Source: Sphagnum magellanicum (taxonomy: Eukaryota; Streptophyta; Sphagnopsida; Sphagnales; Sphagnaceae). From it: a stretch of DNA of 64,000 bases. Below the pieces are notes generated by a model that was not told where the DNA came from, searched no databases, and saw only the letters and a list, made by a program, of their open reading frames with translations. The stretch lies in NCBI GenBank assembly GCA_021904315.1, contig CM038918.1, positions 11,981,349 through 12,045,348 of the forward strand. Direction: 5' to 3'. Positions 23,300-35,946 of this stretch are shown in pieces (the stretch's first letter is position 1; each line of letters starts with the position of its first letter). The position numbers and the translations under genes are program-made.

Positions 23300-24067
23300 C
23301 AGAATCCCTTCTATATTTTTGGCTACATATTGGAACTTATCATAAAAAATATGATGATTTGAAATTTTTATTTTTTTTCAAAATCTGGCGAATTCAGGCC
23401 ATTTTTTTTCTATGGAAAATCCTTTGTATAGATCGAAATCATAATTTTTCAGGTCAAAATTTTGCGAAATTTCGCCCCCCACAAAAAAGAAGCACTGGAG
23501 CTTACAAACCCCCCCAATCCATGCATATGCCACCCACAAAGGACTGGCTGGTTTTATTTTATTGGCTCCGCCATTCAAGGTGGAAAGATATTCAGATGGA
23601 CCTAGAAATGGGCCCAAGTTTAGTATCCCTAGATTCTAGGGTGATGTGGAGTCCACTATAAAAAACATTTCCAGTATAACTCAAGGATTCACTTGGGCTT
23701 CACCATTCTAGCCACCATGTGTTTCCACAATGTAGTATGTTGAATGATTTTCATCCATATGGATGTCATTTCCAAAGGGGTGGGCGGGGATTACTTACCC
23801 TACAATTCAATCTCTTGCCCCAGACCAATGACATAACTTGTTTGGGTACCTATTTGACAGAACATTGTGTCATTCTATGGTGGTTACTAGATATAGGTAG
23901 ATGGTGGGGATACATGTGGATGATTAATAGATAGCTAACTTCAGTAATTAGCTATGAGATGGATTGTAAGTCCTAACCTGAAAGAAAAGGTGTATTCTGT
24001 CCATATTGAAAAATCCTCAATATACAAAAAGTAAGGAAGGGAGCCCATCCACAAGAAGTACAAGGGA
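23300..24067. other. Spacer without recognisable gene
   Basis: Mixed AT-rich sequence. No coding region, repeat or RNA gene recognised. Confidence 0.4.
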
Positions 24068-24340
24068 GATAAAAAGCATAAGAACACGATCCACAAAAGA
24101 ACATAACAATCAAGAGAAAAGCATAAAAACACAATCCACAAAAAGAACATAACAATCGAGATAAAAGCATAAAAACACAATCCACAAAAAGAACATAACG
24201 ATGGAGATAAAAGCTTAAAAACACAATCCACAAAAGAACATAACAATCAAGATAAAAGCATAAAAACACAATCCACAAAAGAACATAACATTCAAGATAA
24301 AAGCCTAAAAACACAATCCACAAAAGAACATAACAATCAA
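24068..24340. repeat. Minisatellite, 45-bp unit, about 6 copies
   Basis: Consensus parts: GATAAAAGCATAAAAACACA then ATCCACAAAAGAACATAACA. Because 45 is a multiple of three, the minus strand stays open and reads as a repeated hydrophobic 15-residue unit. This is a by-product of the array. Confidence 0.9.
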
Positions 24341-26014
24341 CACACCAGTAATTCACAAATAAAATAGAAGATCATAAACTAAAAAAGGCATCATCTACTA
24401 CCATAAATTGACTAGCAATAGAGGTGCACTAGCTGCGATGTATGGAAGAGAGACCAGGTTTGCTTCTCAAGCATGGCAGCACATTGAAAAATCGTAATGG
24501 CTTGTTGTTCTCAATGGGAATTTGTGTCTTGTGCTCAGCTCTTGCCTCGCATCGGGCCCTCATTCCCAGAACAACCACCTCCACCTTGGTCCTCGCCCTT
24601 GGTCCTTACCCTACACAACCCACCCTCCCCCTCTAACAATTAGAATTTCATACTGTGCTTGTTGTTTTCCCAAGATGCATTTGTATCTTGTTTTGGGAAC
24701 TTTTTTTTTTTAATGAATTGGACTTTCGTTGGCATTTTGCCTAGCATTTCAAGAATGTAAAAAAAAATTAATGAAACAAAATGACATATAATAAAATTTA
24801 CAAAATTTTATTTTTTGAAAAAATAAATTTTATTACAAAAAAATTATTTTGTTTACACAAAATTATTTAATCATCGACGTTGGTAGTGCGAAGCAACTTG
24901 GAGCCCAAATAATTTCACTCTGTGCTTTTTGTTCCCAAGATGCATGTGTTTCTTCCACCAAATCTAAAAATTCCAAATTAATTTTCAAATGTATGATTTT
25001 CTGATGATAAAAATATTATGTTTGTGAACCCTTTTTTTTTTGGGTTGAAAAATAAGCAGCAAAATTATTTCTGAATGTGGAAACCAGACCCAAGAAAAAG
25101 CCCATTATCATTTGTTGACTCTTTCACAGCCAATTACCAAAAGTGCAGAAAGTTAGTGCAGAATGACCCATGGATCCTTAACAAAACAGTTCCAAAAGCA
25201 TTACACTACACATTCTTCGATGAAAGAAGATTATGGATGATTGATTAGTCTCATCTTTCTAAATTGTTCCATGAGAGCCCCAAGAAAAGACCTTTCTTTA
25301 TTTATTGAGTGGAGGAAACTTTCAAACTGGTTTTTTCTTTCAATTTTGTGATGCAGCAGAAGTGAGGATCCTTAGCCAAATGGGGGAATTTAACTAAATT
25401 TTTAAGAAATAAAATACTAATAATAATAATAATAATACTCTCTATTGCTATTGTTAGTAGAGATTTCTTTTTTCCCCCCAATTTTTTGATGTAGCCAAAG
25501 TGGTGATCACCCATAAGAAGATTTAGTCAAATTTGGTTACGAACTAAGTTACACATACCAATTTCCATGTATGGCCTTTGCTTCAGTGGTATATATGCAA
25601 AGTAATGAAATTTTTATTAGATCTTAGTATGAAATGCTGAGTTTCAGCATTTAATGCACAAGGTTCGAAAGTAATTATAGTAGTTTTACAGGTTCGAGCA
25701 GTGAAAATATATGTAGTAGCAGTAGTGAAGGCGCTCAGAAAGAAGGAAAACCAGGATGAGACTCAGTTTACCACCAAAATTGATGGTTTTCTCAGTTTCA
25801 ACATTTTCTTGAGCACATTTTTATGGCATAATGTTCTGTTGATGATGATGATCATAAGCTCTTAACACGTAGTGATCAAAATGTGTGTGTGTTTTCTAAC
25901 TAGTTGAATGTTGCCACTCCCGGAACTTAACCCTTAAACATTACGGAAAGCCAAATGTACACTGAAAAGTGAACCAAATTGGTCGGTTCTGGCATTTCGG
26001 GGTTAATAATGTCA
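24341..26014. other. Spacer without recognisable gene
   Basis: AT-rich with a GC-richer patch at 24440-24640, which has short plus-strand frames but no recognisable domain. An (AAT)n run lies at 25415-25437. Confidence 0.4.
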
Positions 26015-26431
26015 TGGAATGGTCTCAGCCTTCCTTGCCCATTATGCCATTATGCTGGATGCATTGTTGCCCGGCTCACCCTTAGGGGCTCACTTGGCAC
26101 CTTACCCAACGTAAAGCCCCGGCTAATGGGTCAAGCAATACATTTAACTTTTTTTTTTTTTTTCGGTAAATTTTAAAAGCAACAGGCACTCCTGCCAAAT
26201 ATGGTGAGCTTTACTATTTTTTAAACTAGTGTGAACCTGGTGCATAATGCTCTTGCCGTACTTGTGAGAATGCTTGCTTGCCGACCGTACGAGCTTTATA
26301 AAAAGCTCCGACATGAGGGCATCACACCCACTTACTTACCTCGGGCCTCCTCTGCCCTTCGGGTCACGGGTGTAATGCGTCACTGCCGGGGCTTTCCACT
26401 ATACATAATGGACAGAGGCTTGACCATTCCG
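26015..26431. mobile_element. Foldback MITE-like element
   Basis: Left end TGGAATGGTCTCAGCC (26015-26030) matches the complement of the right end GGCTTGACCATTCCG (26417-26431) with one gap. An inner perfect 11-bp inverted repeat, AAAGCCCCGGC (26113-26123) with GCCGGGGCTTT (26385-26395), adds to the foldback. The left half matches the element at 7240-7957. It is more GC-rich than its surroundings and has no coding capacity. Confidence 0.75.
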
Positions 26432-27043
26432 TTGTACCTTTTTATTTTTTTATTTTTTTCCATGCACTCTGTGGTCACTGCACCACTCCTAATATGGTTA
26501 TAATTCCCGTAAGAGGATGACATCCACTTGGATGATATTTTAGGATGAGGGAACCATTTGGGTGCCCCCGGGGGGGGGTGGGGGGGTGTCAATGTTGTGA
26601 TGTAGCCAAAGTGGCAAAGACCCACAAAAACAGATTTAGCCAAATCTGGCTACAAGCTAAATATGAAAGTAAAATCTTTTTAAAAATCCTTCTAATTTTT
26701 GTGTCTACGTATACTTTAACCATGTATAGAAATCTATCTATTTTTCTCTTTTCTGGAATTATGGCTATTGAAAATCTTTTTAAAATTTTATTTTAGCATT
26801 TAAAAAATTTTAACATATATTTCTGGCTATATATATATGAGTCAAGAAAAAAGGCTGATGAGGGAGGGGGGTTAGTCAGATTATGATGACCTCCAAGAGA
26901 GAAAATAATTGGTTTCTTGCAAACTTGTGACAGAAAGAAAGAAAGAATCTCTCAGAGGTCTGGCAAAACTTGAAGCATGTGCACTTTCAACCTGCAACTA
27001 ACAGGAATTGCAGAAATTGTTGTAACAGGAATCATCCAACCCA

Positions 27044-27392
27044 GGCAAGGATATTGTGTTGAGATTCATTTATAGAGTATAGTAGTAGCTTGAGGGATTT
27101 TGGCCCCTAGGTTTTTAGGGTTTAGGGTTTAGGGTCTGAGTTTTTATATTATGAGGATTTTTGAAAGATGGGATATTTTTTTGGGCTTGTGTTGAAACTT
27201 GAGATTAGTTCTAGAGTTCTAATATCTTGAAGGATTTTTGTGGTTTCTCTTAGAGGATTTTTTTGAAGATTTTTTTTTTTTTGCATGCATGCATGCATGG
27301 TGAAAGTATTTGAGTTTCCATAATTCTTTTTTTTTCATTAAGATCCTTTTTAATAATAATGTAAATGGCAAGGCCACAGTGTGACACACCCT
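27044..27392 (+). repeat. Dispersed repeat, copy B, with telomere-type insert
   Basis: Same family as 21754-22082 and 45857-46160. At 27114-27134 it carries about three TTTAGGG units at a place where the other two copies have none. Confidence 0.8.
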
Positions 27393-27921
27393 TTGTTGGT
27401 ATAAGTGTACTCAAAAGAATCACCCAAGTACCCAACAAAAGCCCATCCTTATTTTGATACATGCATATGATTATGAGCAGTGTATTTTTGTGACAAATTT
27501 TGGGGTCATTTTCTCACACAAAAATTGGATAATTTTTGAGGGAAAAAAAATAACTTAGTGCAAATTTGATTTTTTTTAATTCTGAGAAAAAAATTCAAAT
27601 TTTTTAACTAAAAATTTTGAAAGAAAAGAAAAAAAGAAAAAAAGGATTGTGAGGATAGATCAAAATTTGAAGGTCAAATTACTATTTTAAATAAGATATG
27701 AATAAATAGTTGTGCAGAGCAAAGCCCTAGTTTCGAAGGATCCATGAGTGTCATGACTCATGATAGAACCACAATACACACACACACACACAAGTATATG
27801 GTTCTATTTGGTGAACTAACTTCCAATGGAAGTCACGTCAAGCTCATTTTAACCCCTAGTTAGTTCTCCGATTTTTCTTTCACTGGCTAATGACCAAAAT
27901 TTTGAGAACCTGTAACTTGGT

Positions 27922-28084
27922 GTAACTTGATTACACAATTACCTAGGGGAAGGTTGGATGTAAGTAATTTCATGTGTAACTTGATTACACAATTACTTAG
28001 GGGTAAGTTGGGTGTAAGTAACTTCATGCGTAACTTGATTACATAATTACTTAGGTAATTGTTTAATGGGGTAGGTTGGATGTA
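27922..28084. repeat. Tandem 54-bp repeat, 3 copies
   Basis: Copies start at 27922, 27976 and 28030; core GTAACTTGATTACACAATTA then CTTAGGGG. It directly precedes another array. Confidence 0.85.
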
Positions 28085-28104
28085 GGATTCCTTATGTCAT
28101 GTGC

Positions 28105-28390
28105 ACCATGTGATGTTGTTTGCTTGTGATTAATTATGGAATCACATGGGGAAACCATGTGATGTTGTTTGCTTGTGATTAATTGTGGAATCACATGGTG
28201 AACCATGTGATGTTATTCCTTGTGATTAATTGTGGAATCACATGGGGAACCATGTGATGTTGTTCCTTGTGATTAATTGTGGAATCACATGGGGAACCAT
28301 GTGATGTTGTTCCTTGTGATTAATTGTGGAATCACATGGGGAACCATGTGATTTTGTTTTCTTTTGATTATTTGGGGAACCATGTGGTGG
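28105..28390. repeat. Tandem 47-49 bp hairpin repeat, 6 copies
   Basis: Copies start at 28105, 28154, 28202, 28249, 28296 and 28343. Each unit has CCATGTGAT near its start and ATCACATGG near its end, a 9-bp perfect inverted repeat around TTGTGATTAATTGTGG. Confidence 0.9.
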
Positions 28391-30072
28391 ATAGGTTTTA
28401 GGAAGTTTCTTGAGTTGTTTCCTTATGGTTAGTATATAAGGAGGTGTTTGTGACCTTGAGAAACACCTTCATTTTTGTACAAAGTTATGATAGGAATACA
28501 AAGTTGTGAGAATGGAAGTTTTGATTTTGGAAAAACCTTTTGGTTTTTGAATAGTTTTGGTGTTGTTTATGTGTAGTTCATGGAAGGAGAATGGTGAGGT
28601 TCGCATAACCAGTAGTAGGTTGGGAGGATAATTTTACAACCAAAAACATAGATTTCATAACTATGTAGTAATCATACATAGTTTCGGTCCTAAACCCGCT
28701 CATGTAATACAAACCCATCTTCCTTTTGACATGGTATAATGAATCCTTCCATATGAGAATAACCAAAGGAGCTTTTGAGCCCCTAGCAATTGTCATCAAT
28801 GTTTATGCGTGTTGTATTTCCAAATGGAATTTTTTCATCAAGAAACATGTCCCTTTTCACAAAAGAAGGTTCTTTGTGTATTAAGGTGTCAAATTGGGTG
28901 ATAAGCATGTAGCTTAGGTCATTGTAAGTGACCTTACTTGGATTACTCAACATTTAGTTCTTTCATTGTGGAATTGCATTGTGGTTTGCAATTGAATTTC
29001 ATTATGACTTACGGGTTAACCATCTTGGGAAGTGTATCTATTGCTTCAATTTAACACACAATGCAATAGAATCTTACTTGGATTACTTAATATTTAGGTG
29101 TTTTATTTTAGAGTGTTTTCATTGTTGTCTTGTATGATCGAAATTTATGATTACTTAAATTAATAGTTATGGGATTAAATGCATTTAAATGTTTCACATG
29201 TTCTTAGTTGACCTTCCTTGTAAATACACAACATTATTTATGTTGATGCCCCTAGCTAATTTCGAGTATAAATTACTTTTTCACATTTTTCTCTAAAAAT
29301 TAATCCCTCTCATTAGGAGCTTGTTCCTTTCATTATAGCATGCACAACCTTCCTCTAAACCTCATGTCATGAGCTCAAGTGCATTAACTACACACATAAA
29401 AATTGATTCTTGGAGACAATATAAGTATATGTAATGTTCATGACACATGGGACTTAACCCCTAATTTTGACAAAATAGAAGTCAAAATGCAAAGGTAAGG
29501 TAAAGATTTTTACGAAGGGTTCAAAGGGGGCATGAAAGCAAATTTTGCACCAAATTCAAGACAAACTAAGTTTGATCTTGAATTTGTTGTGCCCATCACA
29601 GAACCTTGTTGCACCTCATTTTAGTGAGTTTCATTCCTTTTTGTTTTTGTGAATCACTTATGAAGTTCTTCAAGACTTGTGTAAGAAAAAAACAAAAAAA
29701 GAGTTGAGAGCATGAAACAAGTTGTGAGGGGGAGAAAAAAATAAAAATTGTTAGAGAACAAATGAAAATTTTGAAAGTAAGCATGTGAGAAAGTATGAAT
29801 GGAATAGGTATATGGAAAGCGGCAACATGCAAACCAATGCAAACAAGTGAGGAGTGTGCTATCATCTTTTCTATTTGAATTCCAAAGATGTGAAGTTTAG
29901 GAGTTTTTGAATTTTGATTATAGTAAAAAATAATGTTATTAATATGATTTACTTGGGAAGTTGGGAAGATGAAGATGTATTTTACAACTATCACATGCAC
30001 AACTTGAATGTTTTAAAGGTATTCTTCCTATTATTGTGATCTTTTTTCATCTTTTGTTGCAAGTTATGAAAT
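28391..30072. other. AT-rich gene-free stretch
   Basis: No gene recognised. Minus-strand frames at 29596-30000 are low-complexity and hydrophobic. Confidence 0.5.
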
Positions 30073-30842
30073 GGGTCAAAACCTATAACTAGGAGCCAAA
30101 GGAATTACTTTGGAAAAGGATTGCATGTCTTTTTCCCCCGAAACAATTTACATGCAAATGAATTTTTGAATGAATTTTTTTGTAACTTGTTTTTTTTTAT
30201 ATTTAAATGTCCTTCAATGCATCAATATTTTTTATTATTCATTATTGAATAAATATGAATTTTTTAAAATGTGCAGATTCCTTATAGATTCACTGTTTCA
30301 TTTTGAAAAATGATCAAAATTTTAAGTCATAAAAAAAAAAAAAATTCACATTCTTTAGTTTTTTTATAATCTAAACTATAATTTCCTTTCATATGTTATG
30401 TACATTATAACCCATTTATATGTGGTAAAAGACTTTTGAAACTCTAAAATTCTAAAGCAATTTTAAAACATTTTTTGAATTTTGAAGTTTTAAAATTCCA
30501 CATTTTTAAAAGTATGAGTGTTTTTTCAATGTGTATAATATGTTTTTATCATTTATATTTTTTCAATGATTGTTTTTTAATTATATGAATCCTTTGCAAA
30601 TTTGACTCTATCCGATGTAATAGATGTATATTTTCAAACGTCCTAAATTAAAATCAAATCTTAAAATTGGATCAAATGAATTTTTACCTAAGTTCTTTAA
30701 CATTCATATGAGGGAAAAAGGACTAACTTGCCATGATTATTATGGTTTTAAATGGTAATAAAAAATAAATCTTTGATTTTGACAGATTATGTGTAAAATT
30801 CAACACCTTTTTTAGCTCCTAGTTATGTGTTTTGACCCAAAT
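30073..30842. mobile_element. ~770-bp terminal-inverted-repeat element, copy 1
   Basis: Left end TGGGTCAAAACCTATAACTA and right end (complement) TGGGTCAAAACACATAACTA continue as GGAGC.AAA: 29-bp inverted repeats with about three mismatches. The interior is AT-rich and non-coding, including TATGTGGTAAAAGACTTTTG. A non-autonomous DNA element; superfamily not assigned. Confidence 0.8.
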
Positions 30843-31329
30843 GGTTCAAGCTTTAATGCATGGCTAACATAACCACTCAAGCTTTTTCAATGTAAACCTC
30901 CCAAAATGCCAATGTTATAATGACACATGTTTCTCCAAAACTAAAACATAAACCTCAACTTGAATTCCAAAACTATAGCACCATGTCGCCACCTTTCCCA
31001 AATGTCATCGTCATAGGTCATATTTTACCATGTTAATTTATGAACCCCTCCATCTTGTGGTGTTTACAACAAATAAGTAAAAATGGTATAAGGTTGGGGT
31101 ACTTATGAGATGGTAGGTGCTTGATATTGTCAAATGTGACAATTATTCTTACTATGTAAAGCAAATAATCAAATTTAACTGATTTAAAAAAAAAAGTGTG
31201 TGTAGTTCAAAGTTGAATGTTTAAATTGCTTTTGGATTTGTGACAATATAAATTCAACATTCATACAATTCAAAATTTATATATACAATTTTGGAATAGA
31301 ATGTGTTCAATTTTCTTCTAATGGTGGTT

Positions 31330-31990
31330 TTTGCCCTTCTCATATGTTTTTAACGTCGTTTCTACGGTCTTATTACCCTTTCGTTTGTTCAATTTGCCAT
31401 AAATGGTGGTTTAATGGCTTTTCACATATTCAATTTGCTTATGATGGTTGTCTAGTAATGCCTTTCCATGTGTTTTTAGTGCCTTTGATGTTGGTGACAA
31501 TGCCTTATTTAATGATCAATTTGCATTTGATAGTAGTTTCATGCCCTTTCATTTGTTCTTAATGCTTTTATTGATGTTCTTAATGTTTTTCTATGTACTC
31601 AATTTGCCTATAATGATGTTTTAAATACCTTCCATATGATCAATTTGCCTTTGATGGTGATCTAATGTCTTTTCATTTGCTTCTAATGCTTCTATTGGTG
31701 ATCTAGAGCCTTTTCATATGCTAAAATTAGCTATGATGGTGATCCAATGCCTTTTCATATGTTCAATTTGCCTATGATGGTGGTTAAATGTTTTGTCATT
31801 TGTTCTTAATGCATTTGATGTTGGTCTAATGCCTTTTCATATGTTCAATTTTCTTTTAATGGTGGTTTGATATTTTTTTATATGTTCAATTTAACTCTAA
31901 TGGTGGTCTATTGCCCTCTTATTCATTCAATTTGGGTTTTATGGTGGTCTAATGTCCTCCCATATGTTCCTAATGCATTTCATAAAATGA
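31330..31990. repeat. Old degenerate tandem repeat (~45-50 bp unit)
   Basis: About a dozen diverged units of ATGCCTTTTCATATGTTCAA then TTTGCCTATGATGGTGGTCT. Lying between the two copies of the ~770-bp element, it is much more decayed than the other arrays in the window. Confidence 0.7.
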
Positions 31991-32583
31991 ATATTTTTTA
32001 TTTTATTGTGTATCATGTGTATGAACATGAAAATAACATCAAAATGGGTGGAAGTAGCCCCCCCAAAAAGGTGGATTTGTATTAACTTAATGAGGATTTA
32101 CATGCAAGTTTTTTTTTTAAATCGAATTTTAAATATATATCAAAAGTAGAGTTCAAAGACAATGAAAAAATTGGGTTTGGTGATACTTTAACACAAAATA
32201 TTGAGTTAATAAATTTTAATTACATTTTTGAAGTTTGTGCAAAAAAAAAATTACTTTTATTTATTACAACTTAGTTCACACATGTTTTACAAAAATAATC
32301 ACTACAAAAAATAGACTTCAAATCTATTTTCATTTCAAACAAATAGGTCATAAATATATTAAAATAATTTGAAATTGAAATCCAATGCACAATAGTGAAA
32401 ACCAATCTTGCATATGGTCATTCAAATGAAAACATTAAATCTACAATATTTTTATGATGAAATTATTTGTTATTTAATTTCAATTACTTGCATTCAACCT
32501 TGACAAAATAATTTTAATGTCCATTTTACTACATGTTTACACCCCATGAACTTTGTATGCATCTATTGGTGATTTAAAACAAG

Positions 32584-33366
32584 GTTCTATGGGTCAAAAC
32601 ACACTAACAAGAGCCAAAAAAGGTGTTGTGAATTTTTGAAAATTTCAAATTACATATATATATGCTTTTGTTTTGACAATTTAAATTTTTGGTAATCATT
32701 CCAAGTTTTGCTAAATGATTAATTTGAATGTTGAGGAATTCAAATTAAAAAATGGATTATAATTTTGGGTTTTCATTTTAATAAATGATTTTTGAGCTTC
32801 AATAACAATTACATAAAAAAAATCAATTTTACAAAGGACTTAAATAAAGGACTCTTTAAATTTAAAGAAATTTGGATGGTAGAAAAAATGACATGATAGT
32901 AACCTACTACCCACACTCAAAAAAACACTCATAATTTAAACATTGTGAAATTTTAAAAATTTAAAAACTCAAAGTATGTTTCAAAATCTTAGAATTCCAA
33001 AAGTCTTTTACCACATGTAAATATGAGGTAATGTACATGACATATAAAACAAAGTTGCAACTTATGATATAAGAAACAAAAACCTAAAGTAGTTAACATA
33101 TTTTGGTATAATTTGAAATTATAATAAATTTTCAAAAAGCAAATGAAAAATTGTCTAAATTTTCACACTTTAAAAAAATTATATCTCTTCATTAATGACT
33201 AACACAAACACAAATGATATATTGAGACAACTATACGTATTTTAATAACAACTTGTAGAAGATTTCAAAATTTTCATTATATAAAAAATTGAAAAAGATT
33301 AAAAATGGACTTGCATTCCTTTTATAAGGTAATCATATTTGTTGTTATTAGTGTATGTTTGACCAT
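32584..33366. mobile_element. ~780-bp terminal-inverted-repeat element, copy 2 (reversed)
   Basis: Reverse-oriented relative of 30073-30842. The low-coordinate end is TGGGTCAAAACACACTAACA then AGAGCCAAAAAAGGTGTTG. The inner match is CAAAAGTCTTTTACCACATG (about 32998). The far end is worn (TTATTAGTGTATGTTTGACC). Confidence 0.7.
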
Positions 33367-33721
33367 TCTAATATGTTCATTTTATTTTTTTAAAAGGTTT
33401 AAATGTACATGTGTTTATATGTGGTGTGAATGTATGGGTTTTGCAAATATGACAAAGTTGCACAATGTGGAAAATGTTGTTGATGTGATAATAATTGTTA
33501 AATCGTATGTACTTCACATCAAAACATTATCATATATATCATGTCATTTTACACTTTGAAGCACATGCATTTTAAATAGATTTTATTGAAATTTCGTGAT
33601 ATTGAAAATTTGTGATGTAATTGAAGATCCACAACTTGAAATTAGTTCAAGATTCAAAAATAATTATAAAGAAAAATTTCAAAGACTATATTAGGGTAAC
33701 TTTGATCAATGTTTTGTGAAT

Positions 33722-34227
33722 GAACCCAATACAACTTAATAAGCCTCAACTAGTTACCCAAGGTAACTTTCTCCTCACTTGTAGGCCAATGGACTTCATC
33801 CGCAAATGCTTTATTAATGCACGATGCAACGTGGATTGCATCATTACACAATGAACTTTTCGACCAATTCCACATGAAAAAATTAAACACATGGTGACAT
33901 TGTCATGCTTCGTGAATAAAATAAGTTAAAAAAATGTTGTTGAAGGGTCAACTTTGATGGTCTCCTTGATAGATCACCCAAGGTGATTATAGGCACCACA
34001 AAAAACACCAATTCCTCAAATTCAAGCAAAGTGAAGTTAGTTAGTTTTTTGAACAATGTCAATGTGGCTTGCATTGTGACCAACATGTCATGAACATCTA
34101 TAGCTTGATCCACAAATTGATCATCCCTTTCCTCCATCTCATGTGTGTTGAACAAGTTTGCAAAGTTGGCAACGATATATGTACACTTGAAAAGAATGGT
34201 GGCCTCTTTATTCATGTCATCAAGCAT
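33722..34227 (-). pseudogene. Decayed PIF/Harbinger transposase, N-terminal part
   Basis: Minus-strand pieces follow the N-terminal region of plant Harbinger nuclease-like transposases in order: VTMQATLTLFKKLTNFTLLE, then FEELVFFVVPIITLG, then RRPSKLTLQQHFFNLF, then KHDNVTM, then FMWNWSKSSLCNDAIHVAS and CINKAFADEVHWPTSEEK. The last three blocks lie in different frames (at least two frame changes), then a stop follows. The DDE catalytic part is not seen below 33722, where AT-rich DNA and the ~780-bp element lie. It is a dead DNA-transposon remnant, older than the recent repeats in the window. Confidence 0.75.
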
Positions 34228-35946
34228 TTTACACCATTTGAAATGGAGCCAGAATCGTCACCTCATGTGGAACAATCATGGTTTAAGCATAAAGGAAAAC
34301 TCCATGTGGTTGAGAGAAAAAAGCAAATGGGAAAAAGCAAGAGAAAAAGCAAATGATAAAAAATAAGAAAAGACAAGAAATTTATTTATAAAGGAGAAGC
34401 TCTTACTTATATAGTCCCATGTAATGTAAAAGATTGTGCCTAAACTGTGAATCTAACTCCTAAACCCTAACCATAAAAGTTGGAAACCCACATAGCTCAC
34501 CCCAAAAACTTAAAAATTCATATAGCATAAAGTTTATCTGGGCAGCCATAAAATCCATGAAAAAGTTGTTAATGGGTCTCATGGCTCATGAAAGTCTCAG
34601 GGCTTCTAGAAACATGCAGGCTCTCAAAAGGGAACATTAATGTGCATCTTCACAAGTGGCGTATTGGAATAGGTAAATGTTATGTGAGTGCCAATAACTA
34701 GCTTAACAAGTTCAAAACAAAAGGGTGTTAATTGCAACATTAGATGAATGTGATTAAGTAGTGCAACAAGTTGCTAAAGGTTATGAGAAATGGGATTTGA
34801 GTGGAAGTGTGCAAATTTGTCCAAGTTGCCATGATATTTCATTTTCCCAAGCAAAGGCGTTCATTCAATGACCAAACTATGAAGGGAATGAAAGATTATA
34901 TTCTTTTAAAGGAACCCAACAACCCATGCAAAACATGGGAGTGCCTTACTTGGATTGACCTAGTTTTGATGAATTTGACTCAAGTTATTGTTGACACATG
35001 GTTGTAGTGGTGTGTGCCTTGGGTTGTTAGAATCAAAATCCAGTTTCCCAATTAGCCTGTTTTGGCATTGGGATAATTTCAAGGGGGGCCTAAATGGGAT
35101 GATGATAGGACAGGCAAAAGAAAAACATGCCCATACATGCATGTTGAATTTTCACCCAATTTTTCTTTGCCTCAATGTCCAAAGCTTCTGTTATGGATAT
35201 GTACAGCTTGCTTGCATATCTTTGGGTGTATACAAATATTAGAGCATTTGGCCCACACACACATTAACAAAGCATATTTTTGGATACATACAACAATAAA
35301 AACTTGTCAATTCTGTGTTTTAAAAAACATGGTTTTGAGAAAAAAAACATATTTGCAAAAGATGTGATGATGGTTGTTGGCAAGAGCCACACTGTACAGT
35401 CTAAATCCTATTGTGGATTGACTAGATTTGTTGGATTGTTCTTCACAACACGATGTGATGTCGTCGCATTGCTGTTTTTTTTTTTGTCAGATTATTCAAT
35501 TGATGCATTTGTTTTGCTGTTAGTGGTCTCTCACTTTTCAAAGTTTCACTTTCAAGTTGATGGGTGGGAGAGCTTTGGATATATAAAGAAGTAATCCAGG
35601 ATGGAAGTAGAAAAGAATAATTGATGTAAGCCTAGATACTTGCTATGCGTGGGGATGCTCTTATACCTCCTTAGTTGTAGAAACTATGTTCTTGTTAGTT
35701 GGGTATATGACTTTTAATGGGTGATAATTAGCAAGAACCCATAGTTAATCTTCTGCCAGGGATGCTCTTGTTATTCAGATATGTGGCATTTGATTGACTT
35801 AGTCAGATTATGTAGTATTTATTTGATTAGAACCCAGAACTAAGTTAAGTACCCAACTTCCAAGATAGATGATCTATCTTAGCTGCTGCACCCATGCGGG
35901 CTGTGCAAAACTTTTTGCCAGCATTACTTGGGATGGACGAGGATGT
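34228..35946. other. AT-rich spacer
   Basis: No gene recognised on either strand. Short frames give no known domain. Confidence 0.4.

Larger units (their letters stand above)
22131..26665. repeat. Dispersed GATTTAGCCAAATTTGGCTA motif family
   Basis: Four related pieces at 22131-22169, 23231-23280, 25487-25550 and 26598-26665, plus a weaker one at 25345-25400. They share AAGTGG, a CATCCATAAGA-like stretch and GATTTAGCCAAATTTGGCTAC, itself a partial palindrome (AGCCAAATTTGGCT). Two copies start TGATGTAGCCAAAGTGG. They look like ends of one decayed mobile family. The span also holds the unrelated features listed separately. Confidence 0.65.

Noticed and set aside
23941-24356. Hydrophobic minus-strand frames of 101 and 127 residues
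   Set aside because: They are a 15-residue repeat forced by the 45-bp minisatellite; no family resemblance.
28105-28390. Regular repeats that might suggest a CRISPR array
   Set aside because: Units are head-to-tail copies with no unique spacers, in plant nuclear DNA.
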